Origin: an uncultured Alistipes sp.
Lineage (GTDB): Bacteria > Bacteroidota > Bacteroidia > Bacteroidales > Rikenellaceae
DNA length: 64,000 nt
Assembly (NCBI GenBank): GCA_900768045.1
Contig: CAAGBL010000104.1
Coordinates: 1 to 64,000, forward strand
Direction of reading: 5' to 3'
The notes beneath the pieces were generated by a model. That model saw only the letters and a list, made by a program, of their open reading frames with translations. It was not told where the DNA came from and did no database searches. Within the stretch, counting starts at the first letter, position 1. Each line of letters begins with the position of its first letter. The translations under genes and the position numbers were made by a program. This document shows positions 51,890 to 60,689 of this stretch, piece after piece.

Positions 51890-53056
51890 ATGTTATCTAT
51901 CTCTCAACTGCTATCTCAAGACGAGATAACCTCCGTTAAAACATTGAACAATATTAGCGCACTAAGCCCTCAGTGCAGCGTGGAGCAACAGGCCAAGATG
52001 CTCGAGTATGAGCTTATCGAGGAGCGTCTGCAACCCTACATTGTAGATATGACAAAGCCACTGCCCGACATCGAGCCACTGATAAGCATCGACGGCAACC
52101 CCGTATGCACCCGAGGCAACATATCGGCAATATGTGGCGAGGCTAAGTCCCGCAAGACATTCCTTACCACAGCCCTTGTAGCCTCGGCCATGGCCATACC
52201 CTGCAACAAGTTAGATAACTTTAGCAATGTGTCTAAAGATATGAATATCAACGTATTGTGGGTAGACACCGAGCAGGGCGAGCAGCATGTACGTCGTGTG
52301 ATAAACCGCATTACCCACATGACGGGTGCAGCTATGGGTGGCGCTATTGTTGAGCCACGCCTAACGACGCTTGCCCTACGTGAGTTAGCACCCCACGAGC
52401 GTAAAAATATGATTTACGATGCTATGGCTCTGCGCCACTACGACATCGTTGTTATCGACGGCGTTGCCGACCTACAACGCAACACTAACGACCTTGAGGA
52501 GAGTGATGCCCTTGTAGATGAACTTATGAAGCTATCTACGCAGGCTCAAACTCATATTATCAGCGTGTTGCATACCAACCCTGGTAGCGACAAGGCACGT
52601 GGCCACCTCGGCTCGTCGTTGCAGCGTAAGTGCGAGGCCGTGCTCTTTGTGCATCGTGTTGGCGAGTGCACCATTGTCGAGCCTCAGTTCTGCCGTAACG
52701 AGCCCTTTGAGCGCTTTGCCTTCACGGTGTCGGAGGAGGGCATACCCCGCCTCACGGAGCTACCTACCGAGCCTGACAACCGCAACGACGTTGTCGCCCT
52801 GCTCGAAGATGCGTATGGCGGAAGCATCGAGCGCACAACGCTGATTAACAAGCTCATGGAGGTTAAGGGACTGAAGAAAACCACGGCACACATGCGCCTC
52901 AAGCGCCTCATGGACAGGGGCATTCTTAGCGAAAGCAACGGCATAGTAAGTGTTGTAAATAGTCCAAATGTTGTAAATAGCTCAGGCGTTGCACCGCAAT
53001 TCACAGATTCACAGATTCACGTGTTCACAGGGGAGGGGGAAGATTGTCCGTTTTAG
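51890..53056 (+). CDS. Solitary AAA_25/RepA-like ATPase of mobile-element type
   Basis: This 388-residue protein resembles RecA-fold hexameric ATPases (RepA/AAA_25) that sit beside primase, relaxase or integrase genes in Bacteroidota mobile elements. Its P-loop is GEAKSRKT (83-90), in which Arg replaces the last Gly of the usual GxxxxGK(T/S); this variant is known in such elements. Walker B is YDIVVIDG with Asp190, followed by a SVLHTNPGSDKARGHLGSSLQRK block near 219-241. A winged-helix-like end (about 300-355) may bind DNA. No relaxase, integrase or primase gene is next to it. Residues 370-388 (FTDSQIHVFTGEGEDCPF) are coded by the right inverted-repeat arm. Helicase or DNA-binding ATPase function is inferred. 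Confidence 0.75.
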   Translation: MLSISQLLSQDEITSVKTLNNISALSPQCSVEQQAKMLEYELIEERLQPYIVDMTKPLPDIEPLISIDGNPVCTRGNISAICGEAKSRKTFLTTALVASAMAIPCNKLDNFSNVSKDMNINVLWVDTEQGEQHVRRVINRITHMTGAAMGGAIVEPRLTTLALRELAPHERKNMIYDAMALRHYDIVVIDGVADLQRNTNDLEESDALVDELMKLSTQAQTHIISVLHTNPGSDKARGHLGSSLQRKCEAVLFVHRVGECTIVEPQFCRNEPFERFAFTVSEEGIPRLTELPTEPDNRNDVVALLEDAYGGSIERTTLINKLMEVKGLKKTTAHMRLKRLMDRGILSESNGIVSVVNSPNVVNSSGVAPQFTDSQIHVFTGEGEDCPF

Positions 53057-53303
53057 GGAGGGGGTGTTAAGACCGATAAGACCGATAGGATTAAGACCAG
53101 TAGGACCAATAAGACCAATAGGATTAGGACCAGTAAGACCAATAAGACCATTAGGATATTTGTCCGTGACCGTCTTAATGGTCTCAAGGTCCTAAGGTCC
53201 TAATCGTCCTAATCGTCTCAAGGTCCTAACCGCCCTAACCGCCCTCCCCCCAACTTTCCGCCCCTCCCCCTTTGCACTTTCCGAAAATTTTACTATCTTT
53301 GTA
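52993..53303 (-). repeat. Right arm of the long inverted repeat around the solitary ATPase gene
   Basis: Read on the minus strand it gives AAAGATAGTAAAA, GGAAAGTGCAAAGGGGG, GGGCGGAAAGTTGGGGGG, one family B hairpin (centre GGTCACGGACAAATATCC) and CGTGAATCTGTGAATCTGTG, matching the left arm. It contains the end of the ATPase gene and, at its outer edge, the valS promoter. The gap 53057-53374 holds nothing else. Confidence 0.85.
53294..53301 (+). promoter_or_regulatory. valS promoter -7 box
   Basis: TATCTTTG lies about 75 bases before the valS ATG, at the outer edge of the right repeat arm. It is the mirror image of the OPT promoter on the other side. Confidence 0.7.
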
Positions 53304-53374
53304 CGATTATGTGCCCGCATGCTGGCGTGCGCATACGCAACCACAGCAGATAACAAACAAAAACAGAGATAGTT

Positions 53375-55999
53375 ATGCAGTTAGCAGACAAGTATTCACC
53401 CGAACTCATCGAGCAGAAGTGGTACGACTTCTGGATTGAGAACAACCTATTTCACTCGGAGCCTGATGCTCGCGAGCCCTACACAATCGTAATCCCACCA
53501 CCAAACGTAACGGGCATGTTGCACATGGGCCACATGCTCAACAACACATTGCAGGACGTTCTCGTGCGCCGTGCACGCATGCAGGGCAAGAACGCTTGCT
53601 GGGTGCCAGGCACCGACCACGCATCTATCGCCACCGAGGCGAAGGTGGTTGCCAAGCTGAAGGCCGAGGGCATCGACAAGTCGACACTTTCACGTGAGGA
53701 GTTCCTAAAGCACGCCTGGGAGTGGAAGGAGAAGCACGGAGGCATCATCTTGCAGCAGCTACGTAAGCTCGGCGCATCGTGCGACTGGGAGCGTACATGC
53801 TTTACGATGGATAAGGAGCGCTCAGAGAGCGTGCTCAAGGTATTCGTAGACCTCTACCGCAAGGGCCGCATCTATCGTGGCGTGCGCATGGTAAACTGGG
53901 ACCCTTCGGCAAAGACAGCCCTCTCGGACGAGGAGGTAATATACAAGGAGTCGCAGGGTAAGCTCTACTACCTACGCTACAAGATTGAGGGCTCGGAGGA
54001 GTATATCGTGGTGGCAACAACACGCCCCGAGACCATTCTCGGCGATACGGCCCTCTGCGTGAACCCTAACGACGAGCGCTACAAGCACCTCGCAGCCGAC
54101 GCACGTGTCATCGTGCCATTAGTAGGCCGCTCAATACCCGTTATCCGTGACGAGTACGTAGACCTCGAGTTTGGTACTGGAGCGTTGAAGGTAACGCCTG
54201 CACACGACGTGAACGACTACATGCTTGGCGAGAAGTTCGGCTTGGAGACAATAGACATCTTCAACGACGACGGCACTATCAACGACAAGGTTGGCATGTA
54301 CGTAGGTGTTGATAGGTTCGAGTGCCGCAAGGTTATCGAGGGCGACCTCACAGCCGCTGGCCTCATGGAGAAGGTAGAGCCCTACACCAACAATGTGGGC
54401 TACTCAGAGCGTACAGGCGTGGCTATCGAGCCTAAGCTCTCTATGCAGTGGTTCTTGTCGATGGAGGAGCTTGCAAAGCCCGCAACAACAGCCGTCTTGG
54501 AGGACATCATCAAGTTCGTGCCTACGAAGTATAAGAATACCTACCGCCACTGGATGGAGAACATCAAGGACTGGTGTATCTCTCGCCAGCTATGGTGGGG
54601 ACACCGCATCCCTGCCTACTACCTGCCTAAGGGTGGCTACGTGGTGGCAGAGAGCATTGAGGAGGCATTGCGCCTTGCTCAGGAGAAGGACGCTTCATTG
54701 ACAATTAACGACCTCCGTCAGGACGAGGATGTTTTGGATACATGGTTCTCATCGTGGTTGTGGCCTATCTCGGTGTTCGACGGCATCAACAACCCCGACA
54801 ACGAGGAGATTAACTACTACTACCCTACCAACGACCTCGTGACAGGTCCAGATATTATCTTCTTCTGGATTGCACGTATGATTATGGCGGGTTATGAGTG
54901 GCGTCAGGAGAAGCCATTCTCTAACGTATATTTCACTGGTATTGTGCGTGATAAGCTCGGCCGTAAGATGTCGAAGCAGTTGGGTAACTCGCCCGACCCT
55001 CTCGACCTTATCGCTAAGTATGGTGCCGACGGCATGCGTATCGCTATGCTCATGTCGGCTACGGCGGGTAACGACGTGATGTTCGACGAGGCACTATGCG
55101 AGCAGGGCCGTAACTTCTGCAATAAGATATGGAACGCCTACCGCCTAATCAACATGTGGGAGATTAGCAACGATGCCGAGCAGCCAGCAGCAGCACGTGA
55201 GGCTATTGCTTGGTTTAGGGAGGTTATGGCAGAGCGCATCGAGAGAATCAACCACAACATGGCGCAGTACCGCATCTCTGAGGCCTTTACCGAGCTATAT
55301 CGCCTCTTCTGGGACGACTTTAGCGGCTGGTACCTCGAGCTTGTGAAGCCTACATACGGCTCGCCTGCCGACACCGCTACTATCGAGGCTACTAAGCACT
55401 TCTTCGACGAGCTTCTACGCCTCATGCACCCATTCATGCCATTTATCACTGAGGAGATTTGGCAGGACCTCAAGCCCGAGGAGGGCGTTAAGTCTATCTG
55501 CATCGCCTCAGAGCCTAAGGCCGAGCGCAAGGCCGATGAGGGTATTTTGGCACGCTTCGAGCTCGCCAAGGAGGTCGTTTCAGCTATCCGCAACGTGCGC
55601 AAACAGCGCAACATAGCACAGAAGGAGGCACTTACCCTTCGCTACATCGCCGACGAGAACTACCCAGCAGAGTTTGGGGCAACAATCAGCAAACTCGGCA
55701 ACATCTCAGCTATCGAGACCACTACCGAGAAGGATGCTACGGCGGCTGCCTTCATCGTAAAGACTACGCAGTACTTCATACCTTTGGAGGGCAACATCGA
55801 CAAGGAGGCAGAGATGCAGAAGCTCAGCGCCGACCTTGAGTACCTCGAGGGCTTCTTGGCATCGGTTATGAAGAAGCTCTCTAACGAGCGTTTTGTGTCG
55901 TCAGCACCTGAGAAGGTTGTTGCTAACGAACGTGCTAAGCAGGCAGATGCTGAGGCTAAGATTGCCGCTATCAAGGAGCAGATGGAAGCGTTGAAATAA
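53375..55999 (+). CDS. valS: Valyl-tRNA synthetase
   Basis: ValS charges tRNA-Val. The 874-residue class I synthetase has PPPNVTGMLHMGHML with the HIGH-type HMGH (50-53), the editing domain (about 200-350) and KMSKQ (531-535; the last residue is Gln where Ser is usual in other classes of HIGH enzymes). The anticodon domain and a C-terminal coiled coil (about 805-870) follow. It is the first gene of the valS-rnhA-flavin reductase-unknown operon. Confidence 0.97.
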   Translation: MQLADKYSPELIEQKWYDFWIENNLFHSEPDAREPYTIVIPPPNVTGMLHMGHMLNNTLQDVLVRRARMQGKNACWVPGTDHASIATEAKVVAKLKAEGIDKSTLSREEFLKHAWEWKEKHGGIILQQLRKLGASCDWERTCFTMDKERSESVLKVFVDLYRKGRIYRGVRMVNWDPSAKTALSDEEVIYKESQGKLYYLRYKIEGSEEYIVVATTRPETILGDTALCVNPNDERYKHLAADARVIVPLVGRSIPVIRDEYVDLEFGTGALKVTPAHDVNDYMLGEKFGLETIDIFNDDGTINDKVGMYVGVDRFECRKVIEGDLTAAGLMEKVEPYTNNVGYSERTGVAIEPKLSMQWFLSMEELAKPATTAVLEDIIKFVPTKYKNTYRHWMENIKDWCISRQLWWGHRIPAYYLPKGGYVVAESIEEALRLAQEKDASLTINDLRQDEDVLDTWFSSWLWPISVFDGINNPDNEEINYYYPTNDLVTGPDIIFFWIARMIMAGYEWRQEKPFSNVYFTGIVRDKLGRKMSKQLGNSPDPLDLIAKYGADGMRIAMLMSATAGNDVMFDEALCEQGRNFCNKIWNAYRLINMWEISNDAEQPAAAREAIAWFREVMAERIERINHNMAQYRISEAFTELYRLFWDDFSGWYLELVKPTYGSPADTATIEATKHFFDELLRLMHPFMPFITEEIWQDLKPEEGVKSICIASEPKAERKADEGILARFELAKEVVSAIRNVRKQRNIAQKEALTLRYIADENYPAEFGATISKLGNISAIETTTEKDATAAAFIVKTTQYFIPLEGNIDKEAEMQKLSADLEYLEGFLASVMKKLSNERFVSSAPEKVVANERAKQADAEAKIAAIKEQMEALK

Positions 56000-56003
56000 A
56001 GTT

Positions 56004-56456
56004 ATGGCAGATATAACAATATATACCGACGGCTCGGCCTTGGGTAACCCAGGGCCTGGTGGCTATGGCGTGGTGCTCCTCTCCGGCCCTCACCGCAAGG
56101 AGCTTAGCCAGGGCTTCCGCCTCACGACAAACAACCGCATGGAGCTTATGGCTGTCTGCGTAGCCTTGGAGGCGTTGCGCTTCCGTGGCAGCAACGTCAC
56201 GCTATACTCCGACTCGAAATATGTTGTCGAGGCTGTCAACCAGCGCTGGATATTGGGCTGGGAGCGCACAGGCTTCAAGGGCAAGAAAAACCCCGACCTC
56301 TGGATGCGCTTCTTGAACATCTACCGCCAGCATAACGTGCGCTTCGTATGGGTTAAGGGCCACGCCTCAACCGTTGAGAACAACCGCTGCGACGAGCTCG
56401 CCGTGGCTGCTGCAAACAGCGCCAACCTCATAGAGGATACGGGCTACGAGGGATAA
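56004..56456 (+). CDS. rnhA: Ribonuclease HI
   Basis: RNase HI cuts the RNA strand of RNA-DNA hybrids. The 150-residue protein has all active-site residues: Asp9 (TDGSALGNPG), Glu47 (NNRMELM), Asp70 (YSDSKYV), His120 and Asp130 (RCDELA). It starts four bases behind valS, so the two are co-transcribed. Confidence 0.96.
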   Translation: MADITIYTDGSALGNPGPGGYGVVLLSGPHRKELSQGFRLTTNNRMELMAVCVALEALRFRGSNVTLYSDSKYVVEAVNQRWILGWERTGFKGKKNPDLWMRFLNIYRQHNVRFVWVKGHASTVENNRCDELAVAAANSANLIEDTGYEG

Positions 56457-56469
56457 ACCTTATCGAACT

Positions 56470-57063
56470 ATGGCAGAGTTTAAGAAGCAAGAGTGGAAGC
56501 CAGGCACGCTCATCTACCCGCTCCCTGCGGTCTTGGTGTCGTGCGGCGCAACACCCGACGAGTATAACCTCCTCACGGTGGCATGGACGGGCACGGTGTG
56601 TACCAACCCTCCTATGTGCTACATCTCGGTACGCAAGGAGCGCCACTCCTACGACATCATACGTCGCACAGGCGAGTTTGTCATCAACCTCACTACCGAG
56701 CATCTTGCACGTGCCACAGACTGGTGCGGTGTCCGCTCAGGGCGAGATAACGACAAGTGGGAGGCCATAGGCCTTACGCCCGTAGCTAATAAGCATGTCA
56801 GCGCCCCCTTAGTTGGCGAGTCGCCACTCTCTATCTGCTGCCGAGTACGTCAGGTTGTGGAGCTGGGCTCGCACGACATGTTTTTGGCCGATGTTGTTGG
56901 CATCGAGGCTGATGAGAGGTATATAGACCCCGAGACGGGCAAGTTCTCATTAGAGAGGGCAAAGCCCATAGTATATTCGCATGGCGAGTACTTCTCGCTG
57001 GGCAAGATGCTCGGACACTTCGGCTGGTCGGTCAAGAAGAAGACAACAAAAAAACGTAAATAA
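56470..57063 (+). CDS. Flavin reductase-like domain protein (flavoredoxin type)
   Basis: The 197-residue cytoplasmic protein has the FMN-binding split barrel of the flavin reductase family: NLLTVAWTGTVCTNPPMCYIS near 33-53 and a RHSYDIIRRTGEFVINL block near 58-74. It probably binds FMN and takes part in electron transfer or flavin reduction; the partner is unknown. The tail is rich in lysine (KKKTTKKRK). It lies 13 bases behind rnhA and two bases before the next gene. Confidence 0.85.
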   Translation: MAEFKKQEWKPGTLIYPLPAVLVSCGATPDEYNLLTVAWTGTVCTNPPMCYISVRKERHSYDIIRRTGEFVINLTTEHLARATDWCGVRSGRDNDKWEAIGLTPVANKHVSAPLVGESPLSICCRVRQVVELGSHDMFLADVVGIEADERYIDPETGKFSLERAKPIVYSHGEYFSLGKMLGHFGWSVKKKTTKKRK

Positions 57064-57065
57064 CA

Positions 57066-57641
57066 ATGACAGAACAACAACACGACATATTGAATCGCTA
57101 CGAGGAGTCGCTACGCACAACGCTTGTTAAGCGCCTCACCGATGCTAAGTGGCTCGCAGGTCAGCTTTTAGAGGTCGAGGAGCTCAACGAGAAGTGGCGC
57201 TCGTCAGCACCCTCATACATGGCAGATGCCGTGCCCGAGATTGCTAAGTATCCACTTGTGGCCATCGCCTGGGCTATGTACCTCGGCATGGGTGCCGCAA
57301 CGCTGTGGGATAAGGAGTGGAACAGATATAAGGATGTCGAGGATTTCCACGCCCTGATGACCGAGCCCCGAGGCTTCGACTGCATGGACGAGTACATCAC
57401 CGAGATATTGTTGTGCCTACCTTTGGGCAGTGCCGAGGCCGAGAAGCTCGAAGATATGGTACGCTCAACAGCCGAGGCAGCACAGCTCCTCATTCGCAAG
57501 GAGGGCATCGAGGCGCAGAGCGTCATGGCCTTCCACATCTTCGCCCGCACCACTAAGGTTATGTTCGAGTGCGGTGTTGCCGTCCAGCTCAAGCGCCTTG
57601 GCTACAACTACGTTAAGGTCAACGCCGAGGTTGTGAGCTAA
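57066..57641 (+). CDS. Uncharacterised helical protein
   Basis: I do not recognise this 191-residue protein. It has no signal peptide, is rich in helix-forming residues and acidic (many Glu), and has a hydrophobic helix near 70-88 (PLVAIAWAMYLGMGAATLW) that may be buried rather than in a membrane. Being the last gene of the valS operon suggests steady expression. Confidence 0.55.
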   Translation: MTEQQHDILNRYEESLRTTLVKRLTDAKWLAGQLLEVEELNEKWRSSAPSYMADAVPEIAKYPLVAIAWAMYLGMGAATLWDKEWNRYKDVEDFHALMTEPRGFDCMDEYITEILLCLPLGSAEAEKLEDMVRSTAEAAQLLIRKEGIEAQSVMAFHIFARTTKVMFECGVAVQLKRLGYNYVKVNAEVVS

Positions 57642-57675
57642 GAGCCTACAAGTCCCAGATGGCTGCGGACTTCTT

Positions 57676-57830
57676 GACCGTTAAGACGATTAAGACGATT
57701 AGGACCTTAGGACCATTAAGATGGTTGCGGACAAATTTCCTAATGGTCTTATTGGTCTTATCGGTCCTAATCCTACTGGTCCTATTGGTCCTATTGGTCC
57801 TATCGTCCTCAGAATTCCACCTCAATTAGC
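57676..57830. repeat. Family B hairpin B10 before A9
   Basis: GACGATTAGGACCTTAGGACC units face CCTATTGGTCCTATTGG units around GATGGTTGCGGACAAATTTCC, followed by the flank CCACCTCAATTAGCGAGA. With A9 it fills the gap 57642-57963. Confidence 0.75.
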
Positions 57831-57836
57831 GAGAAA

Positions 57837-57965
57837 TATTTGTTGTCAGAAGGGTGCCGAGTGCTACACTCGGCAAAAATGCCACCGATGGGTAGTACTT
57901 TGCGTACGTCCCATTGTCGCCATTTTTTGTTAGGGGCCGCAATCGACCCCTTATCACAACAAATT
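57837..57965 (-). repeat. Family A element, copy A9 (at the thiL stop)
   Basis: Arms TATTTGTTGTCAGAAGGG and rc AATTTGTTGTGATAAGGGG; the thiL stop TAA (57964-57966) overlaps the arm. The core is the A1 type with two changes on one side only (GTCGCC in place of GGTGGC), so this copy's core stem is damaged. Confidence 0.83.
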
Positions 57966-58992
57966 ACCTATCGAAAGCTTGCGCCTTGAGCGCAATACCC
58001 TCGCCGTCGGGGGTAACCAATATCACACCCGCCTCCTCACGTGTGATATGTCCAATAACGTCCACAAGGCCGAGGCGCATCACTGCCTCCTGCTTATCGA
58101 GGGGCACAGTGAATAACAACTCGTGATCCTCGCCACCATTCAGCGCCGCAATAACGGGGTCTATGTGCATCTCCTCGGCAAGCTCCGATGTCTGACGAGC
58201 GATAGGAATACGCTCAAGGTAGATGCGAGCGCCACACTTTGAAGCGTTACATATCTGACGAAGGTCGCTCGCAAGGCCGTCCGAGAGGTCAATCATCGAC
58301 GTAGGACGTATGCCCTCCTCACGTAGTGCGTCGAGCACATTCTTACGAGCACGTGGCTTGAGGTAGCGCTCGAGAAGGTACTCATATCCTGCGAACTTAG
58401 GCTCAGGGTTCTCGACATCTTTGAGCACACGCTTCTCACGCTCCAAGAGGTGTAGGCCCATGTATGCCGCACCGAGGTTCGACGTGATACATATTAAATC
58501 GTGCTCACGCGCGCCCGTGCGATATACAACCTCCTCCTTCTTAGCACGACCAATGGCTGTGATAGTGATGGTAAGTCCTGTGAGTGAGGCTGTGGTGTCG
58601 CCACCTACGATATCAACACCCAGCTCATCGGCAGCCGTGCGCATACCCTCATACAACTCGTCGAGAGCCTCAACCATAATCTTTGCCGAGACGCCGAGAG
58701 CCACCACGATCTGCTGAGGTGTTGCGTTCATCGCAAGGATGTCGTTCACGCCACGCACAACGGCCTTATATCCGAGGTGCTTGAGAGGAAAGTAGCTCAG
58801 GTCGAAGTCGATACCCTCGGTAAGTAGGTCTGTTGTTAGTAGCAATGCCTCGTCGCCAAGGTCGATAACTGCGGCATCGTCGCCCGCAGCTCGGAGTGTT
58901 GTAGCGTTATGCTTAGGGAGTGTTCGTGTTAGGCGCTCGATAAGTCCAAACTCGCCCAACTCAGAAATCTGCGTACCCTTAGTCTTGCTCAT
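57964..58992 (-). CDS. thiL: Thiamine-monophosphate kinase
   Basis: ThiL phosphorylates thiamine monophosphate to the active diphosphate. The 342-residue protein has the ATP/metal residues of the PurM/ThiL fold: GDDAAVIDLG near 38-47, NDILAMNATPQQ near 84-95, GGDTTAS near 124-130 and SDGLASDL near 228-235. No other thi gene is in the window. Promoter at 59018-59025. Confidence 0.94.
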   Translation of the reverse strand: MSKTKGTQISELGEFGLIERLTRTLPKHNATTLRAAGDDAAVIDLGDEALLLTTDLLTEGIDFDLSYFPLKHLGYKAVVRGVNDILAMNATPQQIVVALGVSAKIMVEALDELYEGMRTAADELGVDIVGGDTTASLTGLTITITAIGRAKKEEVVYRTGAREHDLICITSNLGAAYMGLHLLEREKRVLKDVENPEPKFAGYEYLLERYLKPRARKNVLDALREEGIRPTSMIDLSDGLASDLRQICNASKCGARIYLERIPIARQTSELAEEMHIDPVIAALNGGEDHELLFTVPLDKQEAVMRLGLVDVIGHITREEAGVILVTPDGEGIALKAQAFDR

Positions 58993-59017
58993 ATTTACAG
59001 AATTAATAATTTTTTTG

Positions 59018-59065
59018 CAAAATTACTTTTAAGATTGGAAAGTTGCAAAAAAAAATATATCTTTG
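59018..59065. promoter_or_regulatory. Divergent promoters for thiL and adk
   Basis: TAATTTTG on the minus strand (59018-59025) serves thiL. TATCTTTG on the plus strand (59058-59065) serves adk and lies 47 bases before its ATG. Confidence 0.65.
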
Positions 59066-59111
59066 TCTCAAATTTTTTCAAAACAACGCTAAACTTACAT
59101 ATTTGAAAGCT

Positions 59112-59684
59112 ATGCTAAATATAATACTTTTTGGCGCCCCAGGCTGTGGTAAGGGTACTCAGGCACAGCGTCTTGCTGAGCACTACGACCTCTACCACAT
59201 CTCCACTGGCGAGGTTATCCGTGGCGAGATTAAGGCGGGCACGGAGCTTGGCCGTAGCATGGAGGCATACATCTCACGTGGCGAGCTTGCCCCCGACAGC
59301 ATCGTTGTTGAGATGGTTCGCAACTACATGGCATCGCACTCTGACAAGGGCTGCATCTTCGACGGCTTCCCACGCACCACAGCGCAGGCCGAGATTTTCG
59401 ACACCATGCTCGCTGAGGTCAACTCAGAGGTTACAACAATGATATTTATGGACGTTCCCGAGGAGGAGCTCGTACGTCGCATCTTGCTTCGTGGCAAGGA
59501 CTCTGGTCGTGCCGACGACTCATCTGAGGATGTAATTCGCAACCGCATCGAGGTATACCGCCAGCAGACAGAGATTGTTGCCGAGCACTACACCCGCCAG
59601 CAGAAGTATGCCGCAGTGAATGGCTTAGGCACTATGGACGAGGTTTTCGAGCGTCTTTGCGAGGTTATCGACAGCAAACGATAG
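59112..59684 (+). CDS. adk: Adenylate kinase
   Basis: Adk turns ATP plus AMP into two ADP. From the ATG at 59112 it has 190 residues with P-loop GAPGCGKGTQ (8-17), FDGFPRT near 82-88 and the short lid region without zinc cysteines (LLRGKDSGRADD). The longer reading frame from 59043 crosses the -7 box and is not plausible. A hairpin follows at 59704. Confidence 0.96.
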   Translation: MLNIILFGAPGCGKGTQAQRLAEHYDLYHISTGEVIRGEIKAGTELGRSMEAYISRGELAPDSIVVEMVRNYMASHSDKGCIFDGFPRTTAQAEIFDTMLAEVNSEVTTMIFMDVPEEELVRRILLRGKDSGRADDSSEDVIRNRIEVYRQQTEIVAEHYTRQQKYAAVNGLGTMDEVFERLCEVIDSKR

Positions 59685-59703
59685 ACCACTACAAAATGTA
59701 ATA

Positions 59704-59739
59704 AAAGCGAGTCCAGATACAATATTTGAGGCTCGCTTT
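59704..59739 (+). terminator. Hairpin after adk
   Basis: AAAGCGAG (59704-59711) pairs with CTCGCTTT (59732-59739). The loop is long (20 bases) and the T run is short, so this is a probable but weak terminator just before the TPM gene. Confidence 0.5.
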
Positions 59740-59751
59740 CGCTATATAAGT

Positions 59752-60672
59752 ATGAGAAAGATTTTAGCTATACTCTGTGCCATGCTGCTCTTAGTGCCCC
59801 TTGCCGAGGCTAAGAGCTACCGCACCTCCGACATCGAGAATGTGCAACTAAGCCACCGTGAGCGTTTTACAACAAACCCCGATGGCATCCTCAGCCCCGA
59901 GGCTGTCGCTACGCTCGACGCCATAGCCCTAAGTTTGCGTGAGCGTGGCATTGCCGAGATAGCTATCGTGGCGGTACGGAGCATCGAGCCCCAAGACCCA
60001 TTCTCTTTTGCAATGGAGTTGTTCGAGCGCTGGGGCGTGGGTAATAAGCAGGCAGACAATGGTTTAGGCATACTCCTTGTCGAGGATATGCACGAGATAC
60101 GCTTCGTAACGGGATATGGCCTTGAGAGTGTCTTGAGCGATGCCCGCTGTGTGCAGCTACAACGTGAGTATATGCTCCCCTACTTCCGCTTAGGCGACTA
60201 CGACGGAGGTATGGTTGAGGGACTTAGAGCCGTAGACACGCTCCTTACAAACGGAGAACTCGAGCGTGTTACAAATGCTCCCGACCAGAGCGAGGCTATC
60301 ACGATGGCCCTTATCGTCGTGGCGCTTCTAATACTCCTCCCGCTGCTTCTACTCATCATCCACGAGTATAACAAGACAAAGTGCCCCAACTGCGGCAAGC
60401 ATGCCCTAAAGGTCGTTGAGCGCAGCGTGATACAGAATGCCCAAGCACCCCACATCGACATCATTGTCGAGGTGCTGGAGTGTCAGGCATGTCATTCACG
60501 TCATCGTCGCACCAAGCAGGAGTACAACCGTCGTAACATGGGCGGTGGCCCTATCATCTTCGGTGGCTTTGGCGGTGGCCGAGGCTTCGGTGGCGGTGGC
60601 TTCGGAGGCGGCTTCGGAGGCGGCTTCGGAGGCGGCAGCTTCGGAGGCGGTGGCGGCGGCTCACGCTGGTAA
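59752..60672 (+). CDS. TPM-domain membrane protein with zinc-ribbon and glycine-rich tail
   Basis: The 306-residue protein has a signal peptide (1-20), a TPM (YgcG/TLP18.3/Psb32) domain outside the membrane (about 30-170), one membrane segment near 183-203, and a cytoplasmic part with CPNCGKHALK and CQACHSRH, four cysteines in two pairs typical of a zinc ribbon. The tail is nearly all Gly, Phe and Ser. LemA often accompanies such proteins, and lemA follows here. Function is unknown, perhaps in envelope stress. Confidence 0.85.
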   Translation: MRKILAILCAMLLLVPLAEAKSYRTSDIENVQLSHRERFTTNPDGILSPEAVATLDAIALSLRERGIAEIAIVAVRSIEPQDPFSFAMELFERWGVGNKQADNGLGILLVEDMHEIRFVTGYGLESVLSDARCVQLQREYMLPYFRLGDYDGGMVEGLRAVDTLLTNGELERVTNAPDQSEAITMALIVVALLILLPLLLLIIHEYNKTKCPNCGKHALKVVERSVIQNAQAPHIDIIVEVLECQACHSRHRRTKQEYNRRNMGGGPIIFGGFGGGRGFGGGGFGGGFGGGFGGGSFGGGGGGSRW

Positions 60673-60689
60673 AGTGAGGAATGAGCAAT

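Noticed and set aside
51890..53056. Full integrative element or prophage around the ATPase
   Set aside because: OPT and valS flank the gene directly, base composition is similar, and no integrase, relaxase, primase or phage gene is found; only the inverted arms support a mobile unit.
59043..59111. Longer adk start
   Set aside because: The extra 23 codons contain the -7 box TATCTTTG at 59058-59065 and do not match adenylate kinases, which start right before the P-loop strand.
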